From NCBI GenBank assembly GCA_003142855.1, contig PLNW01000162.1, positions 111,501 through 175,500 of the forward strand: 64,000 bases of DNA. Direction: 5' to 3'. Below, one piece after another: positions 1-9,152 of this stretch. The notes under the pieces were generated by a model. It worked only from the letters and a program-made list of their open reading frames with translations. It did no database searches and was not told where the DNA came from. How positions within the stretch are numbered: position 1 is the stretch's first letter; the number at the start of each line of letters is the position of its first letter. The position numbers and the translations under genes were made by a program. This DNA comes from Myxococcales bacterium (GTDB lineage Bacteria > Myxococcota_A > Polyangia > Fen-1088).

Positions 1-3000
1 CTTCTTCGTAGGCTTCGCGGGCGGCCGCCATGTTGCCCAAGGCCAGGTGCAGGTCGCCGATCTGTTCGTACAGTCGGCATTGCTCCGCCGGATCGCCACA
101 CGACTCGGCCACCAGGCGCAGCGACCGTGCGGCTTCCAGCTTGTCTCCGCGTTCAATCGCCAGGTCTGCCAGGGCGCGCAGGGTCTGCGGATGGCTGGGC
201 GACAGGCGCAGCGCTGCCTCGTGCAGGGCCGCCGCGCGTTCCGGGCGTTTCTGGCGCAATTCGGCCATCGCGCCGTGGGCCAGCGCCAGCGCCACTTCCT
301 CGGGATAGTTGGGCGCTGCCACGTGATCGGCGATCCCCTCTAGATGAGTGGCCGCGTCCCGCCAGCGTCGCGCCTGGAAGCGGTTTTCGCCCAGGGCAAT
401 GCGCAGCATGAGTTGTCCGGGCAGAGCCTTGTCGGCCTCCACCAGTTGTCGGTAGCCTTCGTCAAGGCGTCCCAGCTTCTCGTAGACCTCACCCAGCCGG
501 TGATACAGCTTGGCCGTCTGTTCCGGCTGGCCTCGCATGCGACGGAGTGCCTCGTTCAATCTGCGCTCGGCCCGATCCCACTGCTCCTCGCGATACAGGA
601 TGTCGGCCATGGTGACCACGGCGGGCAGGTGGTTGGGGTCCAGGTCCAGCGCTTCGTCGAGCCGACGTTCGGCCTCGGTGAGGCCGTCGGGTTTTTCACA
701 CAACGCGCGCGCCAGATTGGTCAGCACCGCAGCCTTGGCCGAGGGCGAGTCACACAAGCTGAGCTGGCGTTCGTACAGGTCCTTGGCCTCGTCGATGCGA
801 CCTTCGCCGGTCAGCGTGGCTGCCAGGGCCGCCAGCACGTCGGGATTGGAAGGGTGGAGATTGACGGCCTTTTCGAAGCAGGCGCGCGCTTCGGCCGGCT
901 GGCCAAGTTGGTCGCGGAACACGGCGCCCGCTTCGAGCAAGGCCGCAGCCTGCTCGGGCTGGCCCGCCAGAGCATCGGCCCGGCGCAGGAGAACGTCCGC
1001 ATAGGACTGGAAGTCGTTGCCCTTGAGGTGGAAGCGCGCCAGCGCGCCCAGGACCTCCGGATCTTCCGGCTGCAACTTGAAGGCGGCTTCGATGGCCTGC
1101 TGGGCTCCCTTGGGGTCGGACAGGTCGTCGGACTTGAGCTGGGCCATCTCGAGGTTCAGGGCTGCAATCAACTTGGGATCGTTGCCAGCCTTGGCCAGGA
1201 CTTCGATGCGCTGCTCGAGGATGCGCAGAGCCTCGTGAGCCAGGCCCGCGCTGCGCAGGTTGCGCAAGAGCGCGGCCGCGGTCCGCTCATCAGAGAGGGC
1301 GTCGGCACCCAGGCTGCGCAGGCAGGCCGCCGCAGCCTCGGGATTACCCAACTTCTCTTCCAGGATGCGCGCGCGCCGCCACACCAACTCGTTCTTTTCC
1401 GTGCCCTCGCTGATCTCGGCTCGCCGACGCAGCACCTCGGCCAGCGCTTCGAAGCGACCCATGGCCTGTTGCAGACGGTCGAGCGCCGCGAGAGCTTCAG
1501 CGTCGTGCGGTGCTCGTTTGAGAATGTCCTCGTAGATCTCCACCGCGCGAGCGGGCAGCGACAGCTCGCGTTCGTAGATCTCGGCCAGGCGCCAGCGCGC
1601 CTCACGTGCGTCTTCCCCCTCACCCGTCAACTCCAGCTCACGCTGCAGGGCTGTGGCCGCTTTCTGTGCCATGCCCACGCGACCATAGAGCCGCGCCAGA
1701 GCGGCGTAGCCGGCCCGCGCTTCCTGGGCCAGCGCGGGGGCGCGGGGGTCGCCCGCCACCAGTCCGCGCTCTTCCTCCTCGGAGCTTGCCACGTAGCGCT
1801 CGAAAGTGTCCACGGCTTCGTAGGGTCGTTCCAGCCGTTTTTCGTAAAGCTCAGCCAGCTCGAAGGCGCGTCGGCGCGCTTCTGGGCCTTCCAGTCGTCC
1901 ACCGGGAACGGTGATCCGACGTTCCAGTATCTGCGCTAGATCAGCCCAGCGCTCTTGAGTGCGGAACATCTGCTCAAGCCGCTCGACCGCGAAGGGGTTG
2001 TCGGTCTCCAGCACCACCACCTTGCGGTAGCGTTCCTCAGCCAAAGCGATCTGGCCCAGCTCTTCGCGGATCTGCCCCACGCGCAGGTTGAGCGTCACCG
2101 CCTCGGGACGGGCCTCCCGCTCAGCCGCGCGTAAGTAGATCTCGCATACGTGATCCCAGCGTTCTCCCTCGCGCGCCAGACGCTCCATATCGGTGCGCAC
2201 GGAATCGTCGCTGGTCTTCAGGACGAAAGCCCGCTCCAGCGTGTCCAAGGCCAGGTCGTTGTCGTGGGCGCCGCGCTCCCAGATCTCGGCTTGCTTCTTC
2301 AGGTAGTGATGTCGCGTGATCAGATCAGCGGGCAACAGTTCATAGGCTTGCACCCATTCGTGCCACGGCGTTTCGAAGCCGACACTGACCGGCGCGGCGG
2401 CTGGCGCGTCTGGCTCAGGCAGCTCCCCAGGATCAACGATGTCCGCGTCGCTGATCTCGATTTCGCCGGTGACCTCGTCGAATTCCAGCATCGGGGCAGC
2501 CGCTCCGCCGGTTGCCACCGGCGTCGGCGTGAGCAAGTCGACCTCGGCCGCCTCGACCTCGGAATCGGCGGACTCGCTCCCCGCGCGCACCGGGGCGGAT
2601 GGTTGCCTGGCATCGGCCTCTTGATAACGGCCGATGAGCGCGCCCAAGCGCCACAGGTTGCCCGCAATCTCTCCGTCCTCGGGCGCCAGCCGGAACGCAT
2701 TCAGGTAGGCGCGGAAGGCGCGCACCCGATCCTTGACCTTGTCTTCGACCAAGGCCGCGGCCCGGCGTGCCACGGTGACCTTCTCTGCCGTGGTGGTGGC
2801 GCGAGCGAAGGCTTGCCCCTCGACCGACAGAGCATCCTCCCAGCGTCCGGTGGCCTCGGCCAGACGCAAGATTTCGAGCCGGGTAACCTCGTTGCCCTGA
2901 GAGAGCGCGAAGGCCCGCAGCAGCTCGTCAAACGCACCCGAGGGATCGCCCATCTCGGTTTCGCGCAGGTTTGCGCGCAGGCAGAGCAGGGCAAAACGCT

Positions 3001-6000
3001 CCTCTGGTTGGGTCCGGCCGCGCGCGACCTGCGCGTAGACATCGAGCAGCCCTTGCCAATCCTTGGACGTGCGCGCCAGCCTTTCCAGTTCGGGCAAGAG
3101 GACCGTGCCCGCCGGATCGTGGGCCAGGGCTTCGCGCAACACGGTGAAGGCGCGCGCCGGCTGCTGCAGTCGGCTCTCGCATAACCCGGCCACCTTGATG
3201 GCCAGCTGCACCTGCGCGAGCGGATCGGCCGAGCGTGCTCCTTCGCCCGCGTAGACCTTGATGAGGTCCTCCCACAGCCCGTGAGCCTCAGCGGCTGCTT
3301 CCAAGCGCGCCAGGGCTTCTTCGTCTGGCTTCTCGACGTAGGCACGCCGGAGCAGATCGAAGGCCCGGCGCGGTTCCTTGAGCATGGTCTCGGCCGCGCC
3401 GGCCATCTCGAAGTGCAAGCGGCGCCGTTGCGTGGCCTCTTCGGTGTGATGCAGAAGCTTTTCAGCGGTGGCGATGAACGCCTCACCGTCGTTGGTCTCG
3501 GCGTAGAGCGGCGCCAGGGCGGTCAGCGCATCGGATTGCTCGGGCTCGATCTCGATCACCCGTTCGAAGGCGCCGATGGCCTTGTTGGCGTCCTGCAGGC
3601 GATCGCGATACAGGCAGCCGATTTCCAGCGCCCGCAGCACGCGTTCCTTGGGATCGGTGGCGAAACTGAGCTGCCGTTCCGCCACGCTCGCCACCCGGGG
3701 CCAATCGTTGCGAGCCTCGGCCACCTGGCGCAAGGCCTGGTGCGCCTCCACGCTGGCGGGATCGAGATCACTGATGGTGTGTTCCAGCGTGCGGATGGCC
3801 TCGGCCGAATCATCCAGCTTCTCGACCAGCAGGCGGGCGCGCTCCAGCGCCATGGGAACGGCCTCGGCCGGATTGGTCGACAGCGCGATCCGGCGCGCCA
3901 GCAGATCGGCCAACGTGGCCCAGTCGGATTGCGCGGAGGCGATGGCCGAGAGTGCTTCCAGGGCTTCGCGATCGCCGGGCACAATCTTGAGCAGATCCTG
4001 CCAGGCTTGCTGGGCGCGCGGGGCCTGCTTGAGGGCGTCTCCGGCCAGGCGAGCCAGTCGCCGCAGAAACTCCGCCCGGGCCGACGGATCGGCGGCCAGA
4101 GCGGTGATCTGCATGTCCAGCGTGCGCGCCAGATCCTCGTGCCGTCCTGCCTTTTCGTAGCCCGCGAGCAACGCCTGCAGCGCCTGCTGGTCCCCGGGCA
4201 CGTGCTTGAGAATATTCTCCCAGTAGGGGATGGCCCGGTCGAAGTCGTCGACCTGGTTCTGCAGAAGATCGGCGACCCGCCGAACCAGTCCCAGCTTTTC
4301 CTCCGCGCTGGTGGAGTAGCGGAGGTGGTACTCCAGCATCTTGACCAGCCGAGGCTTGTCGCTCGACCGTTCGAGGATGGACTCCAGGCGCAGCAGGGCC
4401 TCCCGGTCGCCGGGCACCAGCTTGAGAATCTGCGCCGCGGCCCACGACGCGGACGATACGTCGGCCAATCGCTCTTCGTACAGGCCCAGCAAGCGCCGCA
4501 GAAGATGGACCTTCTCAGCGTCGATGCTGGTTGCCTCGACCTGGCTGCGCAAGAGGGCGGCCAGCTCGGCCCACTGTTCGGCCCGCTCGTACGCCTCCAC
4601 CACCGCGCGCAGCGCGACCGCGTCCTTGGCATCGAGCGCGAGAACCTCACGGTAGACCACCGCCGCGCGATCAGGCGCGTTGAGTTTGTCGAGGTACAGC
4701 CGGGCCAGGCGCCGCAGAATCTCGGCCCGGGCCTCGGGCTCGCTGGCGGCTGCATCTTCGGCGAGAAGCTTGGCCATCTCTTCCCAGCGACCGGACTTCT
4801 GCAGGATGCGCTTGCAGGCCTCGCGCGCCCGCTGGTAGCTGGGATCCAACTCGAACATCTGCCGCCACACCGTCAGGGCGCGATCGATGTCGCCCAGCTT
4901 GGTCTCGGCGATAACCGCCACCTCTTCCAGACGAGGAAGCAGCTCGGACGCTGGGGTGCCAGTCGATCGCGCGTGGTTGAGCGCGAATTCCAGCACGTCC
5001 ACCAGTTCGCGCCAGGCACCACGCTGGCGGAAATGTTCGGCATAGGCGTGCAGCGCTTCGGGGTCGCTGGGGTGGGTTTGCAGGATGGCGTGCAAGTACA
5101 CCGCCGCCTGCTCGCGGTCACCCAACCGGTCGCGGTACAGCGACGCCAGCTCGCGCTGCAGTTTGAGGCGAAACTCTGGGTCCGTCGCCTTCTCGAGCTG
5201 CCGCTCGCGCAGCTCAGCCAGTTTGCCGAAATCCTGACGGTCGAGATACAGCGTCGCCAGCTCTTGCGATGCGGTTCCTCCCGCTGGCTCGAGAGCGACG
5301 ATTTCCTGGTAGATGCGCATCGCCTCGGCGATGTCGTTGAGCGAGGTGCGGGCCAGCTGGGCCCGCTTGAACAGGACTTCGATCTTCTCCTGGTCGCTGT
5401 GCGCGGTGGCCACACGCTCGCGCAGGAATCGGTCCAGATCGGCCAAGCGGTTCGCGTGGGTCAGCACGCGCTCCATGAGCGCCGAGGCTTCGGGATGGCC
5501 GGGCATCGCGGTCAAGGCCTTGCGCAGAGCTGCCACCGCGTTGTCCACGTCGCCGGCTTCGTGGCGGCGCCGTGCGATCTGGCTGTACAGACCCACGGCC
5601 CGCTCCGGGCCATCCGCGCCGGTCCACTGCGGGTTGGCGAAGACGGAGGCAAGCGTATCCAGGGCCTTGTCGTCGCGCGGATAGAGCCGAACAACATCGC
5701 TCAGTTTCTGGGCCGCTTGTTGCAGGTCACCAACCTTCTCGGCCAGCATGCGTCCCAGCCGGAAGGTCAGGTTCGCGCGCCGCTTTGGATCGGTGGTGGC
5801 CGCCAGCTCCAGCTCGAACAGGCGGCACGCGGTTGGGTACTCGCCGATTGCGGCGAAGATCTTTCGCGCCTGCTCGACGGTCTTCAGATTGTCGGCCGTG
5901 ATGCTGCCGCGCAGAGCAGGCGTGGACACTGCCCGCGCGATGCGTTGAATCTCCTGACCAGCGGCCTGCTCGGTTTCGGTCTTGATCTCCTCGATGCGAG

Positions 6001-6379
6001 CCGCATCCTGGACGCGCATCACCGCCGCTGCTTCCATCTCCAGCATGGTCAGGTACTCGTCGGTGCGACCTTGCTCGCGGTAGATGTCCTTGAGACGCTT
6101 GGCTGCCTTGCGATGGCTCGCGTCGCGGCTCACCGCATGGGCCAGGTCCGCCTCGGCTCCCGCGGTGTCGCTCAAATGGTCCAAGCGGACCTCGGCCGCC
6201 AGGTAGAAGAGCTCCGCCGCCTTGGCTTGGTCTTCGATGGCCTGGGCACGCGTCTCGTACAGCGTGACCAGCTTGTCGAACCGATTCGATTCACGATAGG
6301 CCTTGCGCAGAGCCACGAAGGCATCGCCGTTGGCGGGCTCTTTCTGCAAGACCTGTTCGTACTCGCGCTCGCTGGGCAT
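1..6379 (-). CDS. Giant TPR-repeat protein, C-terminus outside the window
   Basis: From the ATG at 6379 the minus strand gives 2126 codons without a stop, running off the left edge. The product begins MPSEREYEQVLQKEPANG and is almost wholly TPR helix pairs, with recurring turn signatures such as VPGDREALEAL and APHDAEALAAL. One acidic, Ala/Pro-rich stretch without repeats lies near residues 1260-1328. I see no signal peptide or membrane segment, so a cytoplasmic scaffold is the likeliest role; partners are unknown. The start is supported by a GGAG motif 8 nt upstream. It follows another TPR gene by 139 bp on the same strand. The continuous frame and matching TPR register throughout argue against a frameshift. 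No enzymatic domain is visible. Confidence 0.9.
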   Translation of the reverse strand, partial: MPSEREYEQVLQKEPANGDAFVALRKAYRESNRFDKLVTLYETRAQAIEDQAKAAELFYLAAEVRLDHLSDTAGAEADLAHAVSRDASHRKAAKRLKDIYREQGRTDEYLTMLEMEAAAVMRVQDAARIEEIKTETEQAAGQEIQRIARAVSTPALRGSITADNLKTVEQARKIFAAIGEYPTACRLFELELAATTDPKRRANLTFRLGRMLAEKVGDLQQAAQKLSDVVRLYPRDDKALDTLASVFANPQWTGADGPERAVGLYSQIARRRHEAGDVDNAVAALRKALTAMPGHPEASALMERVLTHANRLADLDRFLRERVATAHSDQEKIEVLFKRAQLARTSLNDIAEAMRIYQEIVALEPAGGTASQELATLYLDRQDFGKLAELRERQLEKATDPEFRLKLQRELASLYRDRLGDREQAAVYLHAILQTHPSDPEALHAYAEHFRQRGAWRELVDVLEFALNHARSTGTPASELLPRLEEVAVIAETKLGDIDRALTVWRQMFELDPSYQRAREACKRILQKSGRWEEMAKLLAEDAAASEPEARAEILRRLARLYLDKLNAPDRAAVVYREVLALDAKDAVALRAVVEAYERAEQWAELAALLRSQVEATSIDAEKVHLLRRLLGLYEERLADVSSASWAAAQILKLVPGDREALLRLESILERSSDKPRLVKMLEYHLRYSTSAEEKLGLVRRVADLLQNQVDDFDRAIPYWENILKHVPGDQQALQALLAGYEKAGRHEDLARTLDMQITALAADPSARAEFLRRLARLAGDALKQAPRAQQAWQDLLKIVPGDREALEALSAIASAQSDWATLADLLARRIALSTNPAEAVPMALERARLLVEKLDDSAEAIRTLEHTISDLDPASVEAHQALRQVAEARNDWPRVASVAERQLSFATDPKERVLRALEIGCLYRDRLQDANKAIGAFERVIEIEPEQSDALTALAPLYAETNDGEAFIATAEKLLHHTEEATQRRRLHFEMAGAAETMLKEPRRAFDLLRRAYVEKPDEEALARLEAAAEAHGLWEDLIKVYAGEGARSADPLAQVQLAIKVAGLCESRLQQPARAFTVLREALAHDPAGTVLLPELERLARTSKDWQGLLDVYAQVARGRTQPEERFALLCLRANLRETEMGDPSGAFDELLRAFALSQGNEVTRLEILRLAEATGRWEDALSVEGQAFARATTTAEKVTVARRAAALVEDKVKDRVRAFRAYLNAFRLAPEDGEIAGNLWRLGALIGRYQEADARQPSAPVRAGSESADSEVEAAEVDLLTPTPVATGGAAAPMLEFDEVTGEIEISDADIVDPGELPEPDAPAAAPVSVGFETPWHEWVQAYELLPADLITRHHYLKKQAEIWERGAHDNDLALDTLERAFVLKTSDDSVRTDMERLAREGERWDHVCEIYLRAAEREARPEAVTLNLRVGQIREELGQIALAEERYRKVVVLETDNPFAVERLEQMFRTQERWADLAQILERRITVPGGRLEGPEARRRAFELAELYEKRLERPYEAVDTFERYVASSEEEERGLVAGDPRAPALAQEARAGYAALARLYGRVGMAQKAATALQRELELTGEGEDAREARWRLAEIYERELSLPARAVEIYEDILKRAPHDAEALAALDRLQQAMGRFEALAEVLRRRAEISEGTEKNELVWRRARILEEKLGNPEAAAACLRSLGADALSDERTAAALLRNLRSAGLAHEALRILEQRIEVLAKAGNDPKLIAALNLEMAQLKSDDLSDPKGAQQAIEAAFKLQPEDPEVLGALARFHLKGNDFQSYADVLLRRADALAGQPEQAAALLEAGAVFRDQLGQPAEARACFEKAVNLHPSNPDVLAALAATLTGEGRIDEAKDLYERQLSLCDSPSAKAAVLTNLARALCEKPDGLTEAERRLDEALDLDPNHLPAVVTMADILYREEQWDRAERRLNEALRRMRGQPEQTAKLYHRLGEVYEKLGRLDEGYRQLVEADKALPGQLMLRIALGENRFQARRWRDAATHLEGIADHVAAPNYPEEVALALAHGAMAELRQKRPERAAALHEAALRLSPSHPQTLRALADLAIERGDKLEAARSLRLVAESCGDPAEQCRLYEQIGDLHLALGNMAAAREAYEE

Positions 6380-6518
6380 TTCGGGCCCTCCGGAGGATTA
6401 GGCGATGGCGCCGGTCAAGCTACAACCGGGAAGGGTGAAGCTCCAATAGGGGAAGCGACGCTAGCATCACCGGCGTGGGAAACCAAGAGCCGCGCAGGGT
6501 GGTCGGGCGATAGATAGC

Positions 6519-8924
6519 CTAGTGGGGGCTCCCGCGCGACTTCAGCGCCGCCAGGCGGCGCTGTACGTCACGGAAGGTCGGATCTCGCTTGGAGACCCGT
6601 TCAAAGTAGTAGAGGGCCTCGGCGCGGTCGCCTGTGTTGTAGAAAAGGTTGCCGAGGAGGAAGTAGAGCTGCGTGGCCTCGACCTCGCTGGCGCGCGGGC
6701 TCTTGAGTGCGTCCTGGTAGCACCGGGTGGCTTCTGCGCGGTTGCCCATGGCCTCGTGGCTTTCGCCGATCATGGTGAGAGCAAACACCTCGCGCTTGGG
6801 GTCGCCCAGCAGCGCCGTGAAGTGCTGGATGGCGACATCGTGGCGCTCCATGGTCTTGTTCATCAGCCCCAGGTCAGCCTCGGTGTCGAGATCCTGCGAA
6901 GGGAATCCTCCCGTGGCCGCTTGCGGCATCGGGGTCGGCTCCGCCGCTGTCGGCGCGGTAAGCTCCGGCGGCAGTGGCTCCTTGGGTGCCGTGCCCTTCT
7001 TGACGAACATCAACTTTTCGCGCCGGTCCGCTACCAAGATGTGGCCGGGATGGCGCTTCTCCAGCTCGTCGAGCAACGCCTGCGCTTCTTCAGCCAGCTC
7101 CTGCTCGATAAAGAAATCGACCTGCTCCAGGTCGTCCAACACCGGATCGGAACCGTCGTCATCCGTTTCCGCACTGTCCGCCGGTGGGATTGGGCTCGCA
7201 GCGGCACTCGCAGGCTCCGGTCGGGACTTCGGCGTAGCAGGCGTGTTCCCTTCGTCGAAGTCTCCGGCGCCTTCCTCCTCATCGACTCGGGCACTGCCGA
7301 ACGCCTCGGCCAGCGCCGCTACCGCGCCGGTCTTGCCCTCCGCCTCGTCGCCGGGCAGCGCCTCGTCGCCATCGAGTTCAATTTCGCCACTGTCGATCAA
7401 CTCCGGCTCAGGCGTCGCCGCCCGAAGGGCAGGGGTACTTGCGCGGGCTGCCACTGAAGCAGCCGGCGCAACCCCTGGGGTCAAGCGGCTGGCTGCAGTC
7501 AAAACCTCCTGAGCCCGGCGGGCGTTCGGGTTCATCTCCAAAGCTCGTCGGGCGTAGGTGGCTGCGCTGGCTCGGTTTGTTTGGAAGAGCTGGTGGGCCA
7601 GAATTTCCAGTTCCGCCGCCGCCTCGGCCTTGCGGCCAAGCTGGGTCAACACCGCAGCCAGGCGCTCGTGCGCCCCGATATGGGATGGGACTCGCTCGAA
7701 CACACGCCGCAGATGATCGGCAGCGCGCTCCACAAGTCCGTACCTCACGAACACGTCGGCTTCGGCCAGGATTCGCTTGATCTCGCCTTCGTCTTCGGGC
7801 TTTTCCACCAGGCCCGAGGCGATGGCCGCTCGGTCCGCGATGCTGGGGACCTCATCGAAAGAAGAAGTCTTGTACTTGTTCTGCAGCGCGACGGGAACCT
7901 CCATCTCACTGAAGGTGATCGCTGTGGCTCGCCCAGAGGTTGCGGGTCCTGGGGTCATGTCGCCGGACAGGCTAGGCATCCGTCGGTGCAGCGGGATGAC
8001 AGGGGCAGGAGTCTCGACGGCACCGGGCGTGATCCGTCCCAGCATCGCGTGGATTTCGGGATCATTCGGATCCAGGGCAAGGGCTCGCTGGATGGTCTGG
8101 TTGCGTTCCGCGCTGCGCCCCGTGTTGGCGTAGATACGGCAGAGTTCCTTGAGCACGGGCAAGCTCTTGTGCGGCTGACCCAGCTGCTCAAAACAACGGG
8201 CCAGAAGGTCGAGGGTCCCGACGTCGCCTTGGTTGGCCTCGAAACAGGGCTTGAGCCGGGCCAGGGCGGCCCGGGCGTTGTTGTGATCCAGGTAGCTGGC
8301 GGCAAGTTCCTTGCCGAGAGCCAGATCGTCGGGCTGGTAGTACAGGATTCGCTCTGCCACACGGGTGAACTCATCACTTCGCCCTTGGGCCTTGAGCAGA
8401 TTGGCCGCCTCGCGGAACTCGGCCACGGCGTCGTTGATCTCTCCCGCTTGCACCGCCAACTCGGCATAGCGGATGCGCGTGGCCGGCTGGTCCGGATTGA
8501 GTTCGAGGACCTGCTTCAGCGCGGCCAGCGCCTCAGTAAGCTGGCCGGCCTTCTGGTGGAGCAAGACAGCCTGCTCCAGTTGCTGGATGGCATCTGAGAA
8601 CAACCCCAGTTGGCGGTAAACGTCCGCCAGCTTGACCCGGGCTGCCACTGACCCAGGAGAAAGCTTGATGATGTTCTTGTAGACGGCTACCGCGCGCTGG
8701 AAGAACCCCTGCTCGACGTAGAGGTCCACCGTGGTTTGATAGACCTCAGTGGCCTTGTCGTTCTGCCCGAGGCGAACATGCACCTCCGCCATACGCAGCC
8801 AGGTGCGGGTGTCCTTCGCGTCTTCCTTGACGGCGTTCTGGAACTCCGTCAGGGCCTTTTCGAGGCTTCCCCGCTCAAGGTACTTCTGCGCGGCTGCGAG
8901 GTGTTTGTCTTTCTTGGTTACCAC
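6519..8924 (-). CDS. TPR-repeat protein (801 aa)
   Basis: The protein opens with MVTKKDKHLAAAQKYLERGS and carries two TPR blocks, roughly residues 5-300 and 370-480, plus a C-terminal TPR pair near 680-800. A low-complexity acidic, Ser/Pro-rich linker (about 500-600) separates them. Repeats such as LAAAQKYLERGSLEKALTEF are canonical TPR. No transmembrane segment or catalytic motif is visible, so it is probably a soluble adaptor. The start is a GTG with no strong ribosome binding site; a promoter-like pair and a palindrome lie just upstream. Proteins of this TPR layout are common in myxobacteria, but I cannot assign a specific partner. It probably has its own promoter, because 228 bp separate it from accC. 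Confidence 0.9.
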   Translation of the reverse strand: MVTKKDKHLAAAQKYLERGSLEKALTEFQNAVKEDAKDTRTWLRMAEVHVRLGQNDKATEVYQTTVDLYVEQGFFQRAVAVYKNIIKLSPGSVAARVKLADVYRQLGLFSDAIQQLEQAVLLHQKAGQLTEALAALKQVLELNPDQPATRIRYAELAVQAGEINDAVAEFREAANLLKAQGRSDEFTRVAERILYYQPDDLALGKELAASYLDHNNARAALARLKPCFEANQGDVGTLDLLARCFEQLGQPHKSLPVLKELCRIYANTGRSAERNQTIQRALALDPNDPEIHAMLGRITPGAVETPAPVIPLHRRMPSLSGDMTPGPATSGRATAITFSEMEVPVALQNKYKTSSFDEVPSIADRAAIASGLVEKPEDEGEIKRILAEADVFVRYGLVERAADHLRRVFERVPSHIGAHERLAAVLTQLGRKAEAAAELEILAHQLFQTNRASAATYARRALEMNPNARRAQEVLTAASRLTPGVAPAASVAARASTPALRAATPEPELIDSGEIELDGDEALPGDEAEGKTGAVAALAEAFGSARVDEEEGAGDFDEGNTPATPKSRPEPASAAASPIPPADSAETDDDGSDPVLDDLEQVDFFIEQELAEEAQALLDELEKRHPGHILVADRREKLMFVKKGTAPKEPLPPELTAPTAAEPTPMPQAATGGFPSQDLDTEADLGLMNKTMERHDVAIQHFTALLGDPKREVFALTMIGESHEAMGNRAEATRCYQDALKSPRASEVEATQLYFLLGNLFYNTGDRAEALYYFERVSKRDPTFRDVQRRLAALKSRGSPH

Positions 8925-8945
8925 CTGAAACAGTCCAGCCCTACA

Positions 8946-8973
8946 GTGTTACCGCATACGGTAAACCTGTAAA
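8946..8973 (-). promoter_or_regulatory. Putative sigma70 promoter overlapped by a palindrome
   Basis: On the minus strand TTTACA (8973-8968) and TAACAC (8951-8946) are 16 nt apart, about 22 nt before the GTG of the TPR gene. The spacer and the -10 are covered by an inverted repeat, TTACCGCATACGGTAA at 8949-8964, with 6-bp perfect arms. An arm overlapping the -10 is typical of a repressor operator. The regulator is unknown and the -10 match is only fair. Confidence 0.35.
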
Positions 8974-9042
8974 GGCATGGACAGAAATTTGCGATCAATG
9001 TGGGGCTTGGGATGGCCCCTGAGCGACGAGTCAAGCGGGGAT

Positions 9043-9133
9043 AGGGACAGTGGCAGGGGCGACCTGAGGCCGCCCCGAGCCCACCGCCTCTGCGCCCGTC
9101 ACTATCACCATCCCCGTCAACTGTCCCTGCCAC
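9043..9133. repeat. Imperfect inverted repeats between accC and the TPR gene
   Basis: AGGGACAG (9043-9050) is the complement of CTGTCCCT (9121-9128), and GTGGCAGGG (9050-9058) is the complement of CCCTGCCAC (9125-9133). Two alternative stems of 8 and 9 bp can therefore form across about 70 bp. This fills most of the 228-bp gap between accC and the downstream TPR gene. It could be an attenuator, a degenerate mobile repeat or chance in GC-rich DNA. Confidence 0.3.
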
Positions 9134-9152
9134 CGCACCCGCCACTGGCGAC

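Noticed and set aside
344..1939. 531-codon plus-strand frame, and similar ones at 2150-3184
   Set aside because: Same reason: shadows of the giant TPR gene.
3281..6517. 1078-codon open frame on the plus strand
   Set aside because: It is antisense to the continuous TPR frame of 2126 codons; its sequence has no TPR pattern or domain. Long antisense frames are expected in GC-rich coding DNA.
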